32,300 bases of DNA from Oscillospiraceae bacterium (GTDB lineage: Bacteria; Bacillota; Clostridia; Oscillospirales; Ruminococcaceae): the NCBI GenBank assembly GCA_012729855.1, contig JAAYCI010000018.1, forward strand, positions 1 to 32,300, written 5' to 3'. The position numbers and the translations under genes are program-made. Shown here one piece after another: positions 24,624 to 31,375 of the stretch. How positions within the stretch are numbered: position 1 is the stretch's first letter; the number at the start of each line of letters is the position of its first letter. The notes under the pieces were generated by a model, which was not told the DNA's origin, did no database searches, and was given only the letters and a program-made list of their open reading frames with translations.

Positions 24624-25482
24624 AGCTAAAAAGCAGTGGCCGGACGACGGCGTGAAGCGTATTGTGGTAACGCTGGGGCCCACCGACGAGACCATTGACG
24701 ACATCATGAAAATAACCAACATGAGCACCGGCGCGCTGGGCAGCATCATTGCCCAAACGCTGATGGCGCGCGCCAGCGCCGAAAAGCCGGTGGAGCTTTT
24801 TCTGGTGTGCAACAAAACGGCCTACCTCATCAACCGGCCGGCGCTGGATGGGCTGATTGCCCGGGGCGCCCACCTGGTGCTGATAGGCGGCGTGAAGCAT
24901 GGGGTGCGCGTTACCAGCGAGGCGCAGGACATGCTGGACGAGCTGGAAAAGCTGTACCAAAACCACAAAATCGACTACCTGTTCCACTCGGCGGCGGTGG
25001 GCGACTATGTGGGGCGCTACGCCTCCAGCGCGCGGATGCTGGCGGATGAGATCTACGCGCTGTACCGGCAGGCGGGTGCTGAAGGCTTTAACGCCGAGGC
25101 CATAGCCGACGTACTGCGCGCGCCCAAAAGCGTTTTCGACCGCGACACCAAGATGTCGTCGGACGAGCCGGACATGCTGGTGAAGCTGGGGCTGACGCCC
25201 AAGGTGATCGCCCGCATCACCGGGTTGGCCAAAGCGGCCGGCTACGAGACCAAAATGATAAGCTGGAAGCTGCTGAGCGGCGTGAGTGAGGCGGAGCTGC
25301 TGGACGTGGCCCTGCAGCACGGAAAGCGCAACGGCAGCTATCTGGTGGTGGCCAATGACCTGGCCCAGATCAACGACGGCGGCCACAAGGCGATCATTCT
25401 GAACGTGGCCAGCGGCGAGAAGGTGGTGGCCACCACCAAGCAGGACATTGCCAACAAGCTGGCGGATGCGGTAGGGCTGTAA
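24616..25482 (+). CDS. coaB: CoaB-like phosphopantothenate-cysteine ligase (stand-alone DFP domain)
   Basis: A 288-residue protein resembling the CoaB half of the Dfp/CoaBC enzyme, which joins cysteine to 4'-phosphopantothenate. Visible marks are an N-terminal Rossmann-like strand (KRIVVTLGPTDETID), a HSAAVGDY motif (like ISGAAVSDY), the KMSSDEPDMLVKLGLTPKVI segment with the expected lysines, and SYLVVANDLAQI near the C-terminus. There is no CoaC flavoprotein domain, as in the separate CoaB of streptococci. Its start (ATG 24616, with GGAGGGACAGGG upstream inside the previous gene) overlaps the nitrilase gene by 8 nt. Because the amino terminus differs from textbook CoaB, a related ligase of another substrate cannot be excluded. 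It ends with TAA. Confidence 0.8.
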   Translation: MGEAKKQWPDDGVKRIVVTLGPTDETIDDIMKITNMSTGALGSIIAQTLMARASAEKPVELFLVCNKTAYLINRPALDGLIARGAHLVLIGGVKHGVRVTSEAQDMLDELEKLYQNHKIDYLFHSAAVGDYVGRYASSARMLADEIYALYRQAGAEGFNAEAIADVLRAPKSVFDRDTKMSSDEPDMLVKLGLTPKVIARITGLAKAAGYETKMISWKLLSGVSEAELLDVALQHGKRNGSYLVVANDLAQINDGGHKAIILNVASGEKVVATTKQDIANKLADAVGL

Positions 25483-25487
25483 GCAGG

Positions 25488-25718
25488 CTATTTCTGTTCT
25501 GATGGTTCCGGGCCGGGGCGTGGTGCGCGCCCCGGCTTTTTGGCGGGCTTGTGCGGCGCGGCGGCCAATTCCCCATACAGGCTTTGGGCATCCTTTGGGG
25601 TGTTTTCCAAAAGGTCGATGGCTTTATAAAGGCTCTCAATGCGGTTTTGGCGCAGCAGGCGCAGGGCGGTGGCGGTTTGGCGGGCCAGCAGTTCGTACAT
25701 GGCTTTGTAGTCGGGCAT
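25488..25718 (-). CDS. Small hypothetical protein, helical with basic Pro-rich tail
   Basis: A 76-residue protein. The first 50 residues (MPDYKAMYELLARQTATALRLL...) look like two amphipathic helices, and the tail is Lys/Pro/Arg-rich (PHKPAKKPGRAPRPGP). The ATG at 25718 follows GGAGG at 8 nt; an upstream ATG at 25796 would add a hydrophobic stretch but has no ribosome site. It is divergent from the XRE gene with an operator-like palindrome between. The opposing coaB terminator lies inside its 3' end. The function is unknown. It ends with TAG. Confidence 0.6.
   Translation of the reverse strand: MPDYKAMYELLARQTATALRLLRQNRIESLYKAIDLLENTPKDAQSLYGELAAAPHKPAKKPGRAPRPGPEPSEQK
25512..25541 (+). terminator. 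Terminator of coaB inside the opposing small gene
   Basis: GCCGGGGCG (25512-25520) pairs exactly with CGCCCCGGC (25528-25536), followed by TTTTT (25537-25541). It lies 30 nt after the coaB stop but within the coding region of the minus-strand small gene, where it encodes the basic Pro-rich tail. Confidence 0.75.
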
Positions 25719-25783
25719 AGGGGTTTCCTCCAAGCGTTTAGGATAGCCCAATTGTAGCATTAAAATTACTTCTAAACAATATA

Positions 25784-25804
25784 ATATTACTATAAAAGTA
25801 ATAT
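25784..25804. promoter_or_regulatory. Operator-like palindrome between the small gene and the XRE gene
   Basis: ATATTAC (25784-25790), 7 nt and GTAATAT (25798-25804) form a perfect inverted repeat in an AT-rich patch that also holds another ATTACT at 25765-25770. Such AT-rich palindromes are typical binding sites of small XRE repressors. Confidence 0.45.
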
Positions 25805-25868
25805 CCATTTGCTTTTGTTCCTTCGCTCCCTTGCAGTTGCTAGAATGAGCATGAGGGGAGGCTGTTTT

Positions 25869-26090
25869 GTGATACGAATCAAGTTGTCTGAACTGCTGGG
25901 AAAGCATAAAATGACACAGAAAGCTTTGGCCGATGCCGCCGGCATTCGCCCGGCTACCGTTTCCAAAATGTACTATGAAGAAGTAAAGCGCGTGGAGATT
26001 GAACAGCTGAACCGCATTTGCAAAGTGTTTGGCTGCTCGATTGCGGACTTGCTGGAATATGTGCCAGACGAGCAAACCAGCGCTGAATAG
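25869..26090 (+). CDS. Small XRE/Cro-CI-type helix-turn-helix regulator
   Basis: A 73-residue DNA-binding protein consisting only of the HTH_XRE domain: IKLSELLGKHKMTQKALADAAGIRPATVSKMYYEEVKRVEIEQLNRICKVFGCSIADLLEYVP. The second helix-turn-helix (MTQKALADAAGIRPATVSKM) is complete. The start is GTG at 25869 with GGGGAGG 7 nt upstream; the ATG at 25851 overlaps that site and is rejected. It probably represses itself and the divergent small gene through the palindrome at 25784-25804. It ends with TAG before a strong hairpin. Confidence 0.88.
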   Translation: MIRIKLSELLGKHKMTQKALADAAGIRPATVSKMYYEEVKRVEIEQLNRICKVFGCSIADLLEYVPDEQTSAE

Positions 26091-26102
26091 AAGCAGGATG
26101 TA

Positions 26103-26130
26103 AAAACCGGCATGCGTGCATGCCGGTTTT
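26103..26130 (+). terminator. Terminator after the XRE gene
   Basis: AAAACCGGCATGC (26103-26115) and its exact complement (26118-26130) form a long stem that ends in TTTT, 13 nt after the stop codon. Confidence 0.8.
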
Positions 26131-26158
26131 GGGTTGCTGGGCGGCGTGCCCAAGCTTT

Positions 26159-26206
26159 AGGGCGAGACCTTACTTTCTTGGTTACAAGAAAGTAAGGTCT
26201 CGCCCT
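26159..26206. repeat. Perfect 22-bp inverted repeat with 4-nt loop
   Basis: The arms 26159-26180 and 26185-26206 are exact complements, beginning AGGGCGAGACC and ending GGTCTCGCCCT. This 48-bp structure lies after the XRE terminator and before the convergent LysR gene. It has no T-run and looks like a REP/MITE-type repeat, though only one copy occurs here. Confidence 0.65.
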
Positions 26207-26285
26207 GGGCTGCATTATTGATTATAGCTATAGTAAAGTTTCGTCCGTGTGCTTCTTATTCGCACAAACTACCCATACTGCGCAA

Positions 26286-27206
26286 TCAGTCCACAATCGA
26301 AATCTCCTCCACCGGCGCCGCCGCAAGCTCCTGCATAAACAGCTCCACAATCTCCTTGTTGTCGGTGTCGTGGTTCCAGGTACAAAAGGTGTCCAGCAGC
26401 AGGCCGGTGTGGAAGGTTTTGTAGTAGCAGCGGTAGTCCAACGGCAGGTACATCACCGAGGAAAGGGTGCAGCCCTGCTGGCGGTCTACCGCCGTGCGGA
26501 TGGTTTCGGTGTTGGGGGCGTGTATGATGTTAAGCGACCACTGGTTGTCGCGTATCAGCGCGCTGTTTACCGCGTAGGCAGAGGGGTGGTGCTCGGGGCT
26601 AAGCACGAACAGGTTCAGCGCGCCCAGCTGCTGGATGGTGCTGGCCCCGGCGGCGGCCGGGTGCTCGATGGAGGCGCAGATGAGCATGGGGGCGCGGAAG
26701 ATGGTGCTGCTGCTGATATGGACCTGCTTTTGCAGGGCAAAATACTTCTCAAGGTCAATGGGGGGAACGGTGACGATGATCAGGTCCAGCGCGCCGCGCA
26801 GCAGCATCTCGGCCAGCTCCAGGTAACGAAACTTGTGTATCTCTATTTGCACACCGGGGTAGCGCCGCTGGAAAGTGTCTATGATGGGCAGGCGCTCAAG
26901 CACCCAGCCGTTTAAAAGGCCAATGCGCAGCCGGCCGGTAAGGCCGCGGCCGGCAGCCTGCACCTCTTTCAGGCCGGCCTGCCATATGGCCATGGTTTTT
27001 TTCAGCACCTCAAACAGCATTTCGCCCTGCGGGGTAAGCTGTACAGAGCGGGTGGTGCGCCGAAACAGGGTGTAGCCCAGCTCGGCCTCCAGCACCTTGA
27101 TGTTGCGGCTAACCGAAGGCTGTGTTAAAAACAGTATCTCGGCCGCGCGGCTGAAGCTGCCGCTTTCGGCCACGGCATAAAAGCATTGCACGTTCATGTC
27201 ATACAT
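26286..27206 (-). CDS. LysR-family transcriptional regulator
   Basis: A 306-residue LysR-type regulator. The N-terminal winged helix (residues 1-65) reads MNVQCFYAVAESGSFSRAAEILFLTQPSVSRNIKVLEAELGYTLFRR with the typical A-x-x-L-x-x-TQPSVS pattern, followed by a linker helix and a two-lobed effector domain (LRIGLLNGW... to the C-terminus). It is divergent from the SDR / hydratase / dehydrogenase operon, and an inverted repeat with a T-N11-A core lies 75 nt upstream (27281-27303), so self-control and control of that operon are likely. The effector is probably an intermediate of the pathway. The start is ATG 27206 with GGGGTG 7 nt upstream; ATG 27197 is an alternative. It ends with TGA. Confidence 0.88.
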   Translation of the reverse strand: MYDMNVQCFYAVAESGSFSRAAEILFLTQPSVSRNIKVLEAELGYTLFRRTTRSVQLTPQGEMLFEVLKKTMAIWQAGLKEVQAAGRGLTGRLRIGLLNGWVLERLPIIDTFQRRYPGVQIEIHKFRYLELAEMLLRGALDLIIVTVPPIDLEKYFALQKQVHISSSTIFRAPMLICASIEHPAAAGASTIQQLGALNLFVLSPEHHPSAYAVNSALIRDNQWSLNIIHAPNTETIRTAVDRQQGCTLSSVMYLPLDYRCYYKTFHTGLLLDTFCTWNHDTDNKEIVELFMQELAAAPVEEISIVD

Positions 27207-27280
27207 AACACGGCACCCCGTCGTCGTTGGCGGCGGCAATAATAGCCGGTGCACATAAATGGCAAAGGTCTATAGAATGG

Positions 27281-27303
27281 ATATATAGATTTAATCTATA
27301 TAT
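27281..27303. promoter_or_regulatory. LysR-type operator (T-N11-A palindrome)
   Basis: ATATATAGAT and ATCTATATAT enclose TTA, a perfect 10-bp inverted repeat. Further ATAGA half-sites lie on both sides (27272-27276 and 27319-27323), the usual arrangement of a recognition and an activation site. It overlaps a likely minus-strand promoter region of the lysR gene. Confidence 0.6.
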
Positions 27304-27382
27304 AATGTACCATATTCCATAGATATTTGCAACCGGGCTAGACAGGTTTGCCAAAAAAAGCGCGAATTGTAGATATTTCGCA

Positions 27383-27412
27383 TTGGACTTGGCGCAGGGT
27401 CGTTGCTATACT
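27383..27412 (+). promoter_or_regulatory. Candidate promoter for the structured intergenic region
   Basis: TTGGAC (27383-27388), an 18-nt spacer and TATACT (27407-27412), predicting a start at about 27419. It lies some 80 nt past the LysR operator and 600 nt before the SDR start. Confidence 0.5.
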
Positions 27413-27418
27413 GGAAGC

Positions 27419-27706
27419 AGGAGAACAACTGTTCTTCGTAACGAAGCCGAGCCCGGCACAACTTTGCGCGGCAGGCAGCCGGACGGAGATGCCGTACACA
27501 TGCCTGTTGGCACCACTGGTTTATGGCAGGCGCCAGGCGGCCGGGAGCTTTAATGGAATGCCCGGCAAAATGCCCCACCGGTACGCCGGGGTAAAGTGCG
27601 CCGTAACCTGGGGAGGAGAACGGCCCGCTTGTGCAAGACCCTGCAATCACCCCAGCCAGCATATGCCGGGAGGGATTTTGCCGGGCGCTTCCATTAAAAG
27701 TTGTTC
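27419..27706 (+). ncRNA. Possible large structured RNA upstream of the SDR operon
   Basis: The 813-bp gap between lysR and the SDR gene has no credible coding frame. From the predicted start near 27419 there are nested complementary blocks: GAACAACT (27423-27430) with AGTTGTTC (27699-27706); a stem of about 24 bp between 27548-27571 and 27675-27700 (CTTT-AATGGAA-x-GCCCGGCAAAAT with its complement, with one bulge and one small loop); and local hairpins CTTCG/CGAAG (27434-27446), GCCTG/CAGGC (27502-27531) and CCGG/CCGG (27578-27588). Such nested pairing is unlikely by chance and fits a multi-branched RNA of about 290 nt. I see no match to RNase P, tmRNA, T-box, group II domain V or a common riboswitch. 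The remaining sequence to 27914 shows smaller repeats only. Confidence 0.35.
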
Positions 27707-27914
27707 GCGCTGTACCATACGGTGCGTGCTGCAGGCAGCATGCCCTGAAAGTGTCCGTTTAAACGGCTGAACCCGGTTGCCCGGCCGGCAAAGCCGTTTT
27801 CCGGAAAAGCAAAACCAAGCCGCTTCTCCATATGCGAATTTGCCGCGGAATGTGCGCCCGTCACATCCACGGCATTTTCCTTTGCCGGGTTTGCCGGTTG
27901 GACACATTTCACAG

Positions 27915-27943
27915 TGGACTTTCCACGCCAGAGCTATTATAAT
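27915..27943 (+). promoter_or_regulatory. Sigma-A promoter of the SDR operon
   Basis: TGGACT (27915-27920), a 17-nt spacer and a perfect TATAAT (27938-27943). The start near 27950 gives a leader of about 70 nt with AAGGAGGAG just before the SDR ATG. Confidence 0.65.
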
Positions 27944-28019
27944 AGAATAAATTGCCAAAGTACCACTGGGCAAAGTGATCCGCCAGACAGTATCATGACA
28001 AATACTAAGGAGGAGAACA

Positions 28020-28832
28020 ATGAACGTAAAATTTGACTTTTCGGGGAACATCGCGCTGGTGACCGGCGCGGCAACTGGCATTGGCAAAGCAACTGCAATA
28101 GAGTTTGCCAAAGCAGGGGCCGATGTGATTATTGCAGACTTTAACGCGGAGGCCGGCAAAAAAACCAGCGAAGAAGTGGCGGCCCTGGGCGTGAAATCGG
28201 CTTTTTACCAAATTGACGTGAGCGACGAAAAAGCGGTGAAGGCCATGGCAGCCCAAGTGCTGAAAGAATGGGGCCGCATTGACTTCCTGATTAGCAACGC
28301 CGGCAAAGGCCCCAAACACTATGGCCTTCCCATGACCAACATCCCGCCAGATGACATTCGCGACCAGTACAATGTGAATGTGGTGGGCTATGTGAACATG
28401 GTGCAGGCTTTCTACGACTTTTTCAAGGAGCAGAAGCACGGTAAAATTGTATGTACCTCCTCCCTGGCGGCGCTGAGGAACTCCGGCATCCACCCGCACT
28501 ATGGCGCATCCAAAGTAGCCATTCTGCGCTTTATGCACATCGTTGCCCAGGAGCTTGGCCCCTACAACATCAACGTGAACGCCATTATGCCCGGCTTTGT
28601 GTACACCCCCATCTACCATGAAGCAACCGACTTTAAAGCGCTGATGCCCGGCCGCTTTGACGACTGCGAAACCAGTGAAGAAGTGGTGGAGAAGATGGCG
28701 AAAAACTCGGCCATGCGCCGCACGCAAACCGCGGAAGATATGGCCTATGGCATCATGTTCCTGTGCAGTGACGCCGCCCGGGAGATTTCCGGCGTAGAGT
28801 TGCCAATCGACTCCGGCGCCTGCGCCATGTAA
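28020..28832 (+). CDS. Short-chain dehydrogenase/reductase (SDR)
   Basis: A 270-residue classical SDR oxidoreductase. It has the cofactor motif TGAATGIG (residues 15-22), Asp40 at the end of the second strand (favouring NAD(H)), NAG (93-95), catalytic Ser147/148 and the Y161-x3-K165 pair in YGASK. The substrate is likely a hydroxy or keto acid given the downstream genes: an MhpD-like hydratase and a D-2-hydroxyacid dehydrogenase. Sugar-acid SDRs such as 2-keto-3-deoxyfuconate dehydrogenases pair with FAH-fold enzymes, which is one possible reading. The ATG has AAGGAGGAG 4 nt upstream. The gene uses noticeably more A/T-ending codons than its neighbours. It ends with TAA, and a hairpin separates it from the next gene. 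Confidence 0.9.
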   Translation: MNVKFDFSGNIALVTGAATGIGKATAIEFAKAGADVIIADFNAEAGKKTSEEVAALGVKSAFYQIDVSDEKAVKAMAAQVLKEWGRIDFLISNAGKGPKHYGLPMTNIPPDDIRDQYNVNVVGYVNMVQAFYDFFKEQKHGKIVCTSSLAALRNSGIHPHYGASKVAILRFMHIVAQELGPYNINVNAIMPGFVYTPIYHEATDFKALMPGRFDDCETSEEVVEKMAKNSAMRRTQTAEDMAYGIMFLCSDAAREISGVELPIDSGACAM

Positions 28833-28856
28833 TGCCCATGCTTTAAATGTTAGCAT

Positions 28857-28882
28857 ACCGGCGCTGCCTTGGCGGCGCCGGT
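28857..28882 (+). terminator. Intra-operon hairpin between SDR and hydratase genes
   Basis: ACCGGCGCTGCC pairs with GGCGGCGCCGGT (one G-T pair) in the 98-nt gap, without a full T-run. It may end part of the transcripts or protect the SDR message, making the first gene more abundant. Confidence 0.5.
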
Positions 28883-28930
28883 TCTTAGGTTGATTTGCGC
28901 GCATACGCAGCAAAGAAAGGGGAGTGTGGC

Positions 28931-29716
28931 ATGGACCAAGCGACCATACGCAAGATAGCCAAGCAGCTGTTTGAGGCCGAGCAGAATCTGACGACCATAC
29001 CGCCGCTAACCGAGACCTACCCCGACATTACGGACGAGGACGCCTACAAGATACAGCTGGACGTGGTGCAGATGAAGCTGGGCGCCGGCCAGGTGGTGGT
29101 GGGCAAGAAGATAGGCCTGACCAACTTTGCCATGCAGGCCCGCCGGGGCATCAACGAGCCGGACTACGGCCATGTGTTCGACGTGCTGATGGGCAACCAG
29201 GAGGTACCCATCAGCCTGTCCACCCTGATACAGCCCAAGATGGAGGCGGAGATCGCCTTTGTGCTGAAGGAAGACCTGAAGGGCCCGGGCGTTACCGCCG
29301 CCCAGGTGCTGGCGGCCACCGCCGGCGTGATGGCTTCCTTTGAGGTGGTGGACAGCCGCATTGCCGACTGGAAGATAGAACTGGCCGACACCGTGGCCGA
29401 CAACGCCAGCTGCGGGCGGGTGATACTGGGCGGCAAGCTGGTGCCGGTGGAAAACCTGGACCTGCGCACCGTGGGCCTGGTGCTGGAGCGCAACGGCGAG
29501 ATTGTGGACACCGCCGCCGGCGCGGTGGTGCTGGGCGGGCCGGCCGAGTCCGTAGCATGGCTGGCCAACAAGCTGGGCAGCATGGGCGTGGCGCTTAAAG
29601 CCGGCGAATTCATCATGTCGGGCTCGTTTACCATCACCTACGCCATAGAAGCCGGCGACGTGTACCACGCCCATTTTGGCGGCGTGGGCAGCGTGAAGGC
29701 CCGGTTCATTGCATAA
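28931..29716 (+). CDS. MhpD-like 2-keto-4-pentenoate hydratase / FAH-fold enzyme
   Basis: A 261-residue enzyme of the FAH superfamily, closest by eye to 2-hydroxypenta-2,4-dienoate hydratases (MhpD/DmpE/XylJ) and the related 4-oxalocrotonate decarboxylases. Marks are VGKKIGLTN (57-65), PDYGHVFD (77-84), KMEAEIAF with E105 and E107, ASFEVVDSRI with E138 and NASCGRVILGG. These acidic residues sit where the FAH fold binds its Mg2+ or Mn2+. The classic pathway follows ring cleavage by dioxygenases, which an anaerobe would not use; a hydration or cleavage step on an unsaturated keto acid from another source is more likely. ATG 28931 has AAAGGGGAG 7 nt upstream. It lies 24 nt before the dehydrogenase gene in the same operon. 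It ends with TAA. Confidence 0.85.
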   Translation: MDQATIRKIAKQLFEAEQNLTTIPPLTETYPDITDEDAYKIQLDVVQMKLGAGQVVVGKKIGLTNFAMQARRGINEPDYGHVFDVLMGNQEVPISLSTLIQPKMEAEIAFVLKEDLKGPGVTAAQVLAATAGVMASFEVVDSRIADWKIELADTVADNASCGRVILGGKLVPVENLDLRTVGLVLERNGEIVDTAAGAVVLGGPAESVAWLANKLGSMGVALKAGEFIMSGSFTITYAIEAGDVYHAHFGGVGSVKARFIA

Positions 29717-29740
29717 AAATACACTTATGGAGGACGGACA

Positions 29741-30748
29741 ATGCCCAAATTTGTTGTAATCGACGCCTACATCAACGACCCCGACAAGAAGCGCGACTTT
29801 TCGGTGATGAAAAAGGGGTTTGCCGATGCGGGCTACGACTTTGAAATGCACGACCTGCGCGAGCCGGATGAGATTGTGGAGGCCGCCAAGGACGCCGACG
29901 GCATTATTACGGTGTATACGTCGATAGACAAAAAGATCCTTTCCCGCCTGCCCAAGCTGAAGGTGGTGCTGCGCGCGGCCATAGGGTATGAGATCATCAA
30001 CCTGGACGACTGCAGCGCCTACAACGTGGCGGCCGCCAACGTGCCCGACTACTGCACAGAAGAGGTGGCCACCCACAGCATCGCGCTGATGCTGGCCGTG
30101 GAACGCAAGATTATGCTGAGCTACGATATGGTGCGCGGCGGCGAGTGGGATATCAACTGCGGCTACCCGGTGCACCGGCTCAGCACGCAGACCTTCGGGC
30201 TGATCGGCTTTGGGCGCATCGCGCGGCAAACCGCCGCCTATGCCAAGGTGTTCGGCATGCAGATCATCGCCTACGACCCCTTCTGCCCACAGGAGGTGTT
30301 TGACGAAGCCGGCGTGAAGAAGGTGGAGCTGGACGAGCTGTTCGCGCAGGCGGACGTGATCTCGGTGAACGCCCCACTGACCGACGAGACCCACCATATG
30401 ATCAACAAAGACAGCATTGCCAAGATGAAGGACGGCGTGTTCATTGTGAACACCGGCCGCGGCGGCCTGATAAGCACACCCGACCTTGTGGCCGCGCTGA
30501 AGAGCGGCAAGGTGAAGGCCGCCGGCCTGGACGTGCTGGAGGAGGAGCCGCTGCGGGACGCCAACGCCGAGATATTGAAGCTGGATAACGTGGTGGTCAC
30601 CTCCCACATCGCCTACAACTCTCTGGAGGCGCGCGTGGCCAACTTTACCCGCGCGGTGGAGACCTGCGTGGACATCATGAACGGCAAACTGCCCTTCAAC
30701 GTGCTGAACAAGGACAAAATAGACATGGCTGCGCTACTAAAGAAATAG
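29741..30748 (+). CDS. D-isomer-specific 2-hydroxyacid dehydrogenase (CtBP-like)
   Basis: A 335-residue NAD-dependent oxidoreductase that interconverts a 2-keto acid and its D-2-hydroxy acid. It has the dinucleotide motif GFGRIA (156-161), Asp179 ending the second strand (NAD preference), and the catalytic set Arg240 in NTGRGG, Glu269 in LDVLEEEP and His289 in TSHIAYNS. The SHIAYNS ending resembles the CtBP/phosphoglycerate-type branch. As the third gene of the operon it could reduce a 2-keto acid made by the hydratase step or recycle NADH. The ATG has GGAGG 7 nt upstream. It ends with TAG, followed by an intrinsic terminator. Confidence 0.92.
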   Translation: MPKFVVIDAYINDPDKKRDFSVMKKGFADAGYDFEMHDLREPDEIVEAAKDADGIITVYTSIDKKILSRLPKLKVVLRAAIGYEIINLDDCSAYNVAAANVPDYCTEEVATHSIALMLAVERKIMLSYDMVRGGEWDINCGYPVHRLSTQTFGLIGFGRIARQTAAYAKVFGMQIIAYDPFCPQEVFDEAGVKKVELDELFAQADVISVNAPLTDETHHMINKDSIAKMKDGVFIVNTGRGGLISTPDLVAALKSGKVKAAGLDVLEEEPLRDANAEILKLDNVVVTSHIAYNSLEARVANFTRAVETCVDIMNGKLPFNVLNKDKIDMAALLKK

Positions 30749-30772
30749 GCAAGGCAAAACCGGCGCAACAGG

Positions 30773-30817
30773 GCTTTCATGTGGCGGGTGTGCGCATCTG
30801 CCACATGAAAGCTGTTT
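30773..30817 (+). terminator. Terminator of the catabolic operon
   Basis: GCTTTCATGTGGC (30773-30785) pairs exactly with GCCACATGAAAGC (30800-30812), followed by TGTTTTT. It closes the SDR/hydratase/dehydrogenase operon. Confidence 0.85.
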
Positions 30818-30895
30818 TTGCGGGCAGCCGAAGGGGTGCGGACAACACCTGCTGCGGCCGGCAAAAAAACTTGTTCGAACGAGTGCTTCAACCAA

Positions 30896-31014
30896 TTGAC
30901 AGCGCCGGCCCGGTGTGCTATGCTATTTAAGCATTCGCGCGTTGGCCCCGCTTGGGCGGCGGTATGCGCGTTGGCCGGCAAACCCTTGATATGCCGGGGT
31001 TTATCTGGTAGAAT
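30896..31014 (+). promoter_or_regulatory. Two tandem promoters upstream of tRNA-Ser
   Basis: P1 is TTGACA (30896-30901), 17 nt and TATGCT (30919-30924). P2 is TTGATA (30986-30991), 17 nt and TAGAAT (31009-31014). P2 would start about 80 nt before the mature tRNA. The gap 30749-31099 holds no gene: it contains the operon terminator, a near-palindrome around GTTCGAAC (30869-30884) and these promoters. Confidence 0.6.
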
Positions 31015-31099
31015 ATGGACTTGGGGAATGTGGCGTTTGCCCTGTGTGTTGCCCCGTGCCCTGCCCGCGAAAGCGGCGGCGGCCGATGCGCGCCAATAC

Positions 31100-31190
31100 G
31101 GAGGGATACCGAAGCGGTCATAACGGGGCGGTCTTGAAAACCGTTAGAGGCAAACACCTCACAGGGGTTCGAATCCCCTTCCCTCCGCCA
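31100..31190 (+). tRNA. tRNA-Ser (anticodon UGA)
   Basis: A 91-nt serine tRNA. The acceptor stem GGAGGGA (31100-31106) pairs with TCCCTCC (31180-31186), then discriminator G and an encoded CCA (31188-31190). The anticodon loop CTTGAAA has anticodon TGA at 31135-31137 and reads UCA. There is a long variable arm (TAGAGGCAAACACCTC) typical of tRNA-Ser, and the T loop GTTCGAATC is conserved. It is not an amber suppressor. Confidence 0.95.
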
Positions 31191-31222
31191 TAATGCTTTG
31201 ACTAAAAAGATGTCAGAGCCTG

Positions 31223-31246
31223 AAAAGCCCGCTGCTGCGGGCTTTT
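31223..31246 (+). terminator. Terminator after tRNA-Ser
   Basis: AAAAGCCCGC (31223-31232) pairs exactly with GCGGGCTTTT (31237-31246) around TGCT, 32 nt after the tRNA. Confidence 0.85.
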
Positions 31247-31375
31247 CTGCACCTCAGAAGCCGCATTTTTACTTTCCTCAAACCGTAGATGTCAAGATGC
31301 AAAACAGAGCAAACGGCTTTTTGACGGGATTGAACCTTTGCACATTGCGAAACTGAGCAGAACATATGCGTTAAG

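Noticed and set aside
27419..27706. RNase P RNA, tmRNA, T-box, group II intron or known riboswitch
   Set aside because: I looked for their conserved motifs (for example the T-box AGGGTGGNACCGCG and group II domain V) and found none.
27348..27770. A 140-residue plus-strand frame in the lysR-SDR gap
   Set aside because: There is no ribosome site, the composition is odd with many Cys and Pro, and it runs through the inverted-repeat structures.
29006..30607. A 533-residue minus-strand frame across the hydratase and dehydrogenase genes
   Set aside because: It spans two well-supported genes on the other strand and shows shadow composition.
30869..30884. LexA-type box around GTTCGAAC
   Set aside because: Gram-positive LexA sites have GAAC-N4-GTTC; here the halves are in the reverse order and without a spacer.
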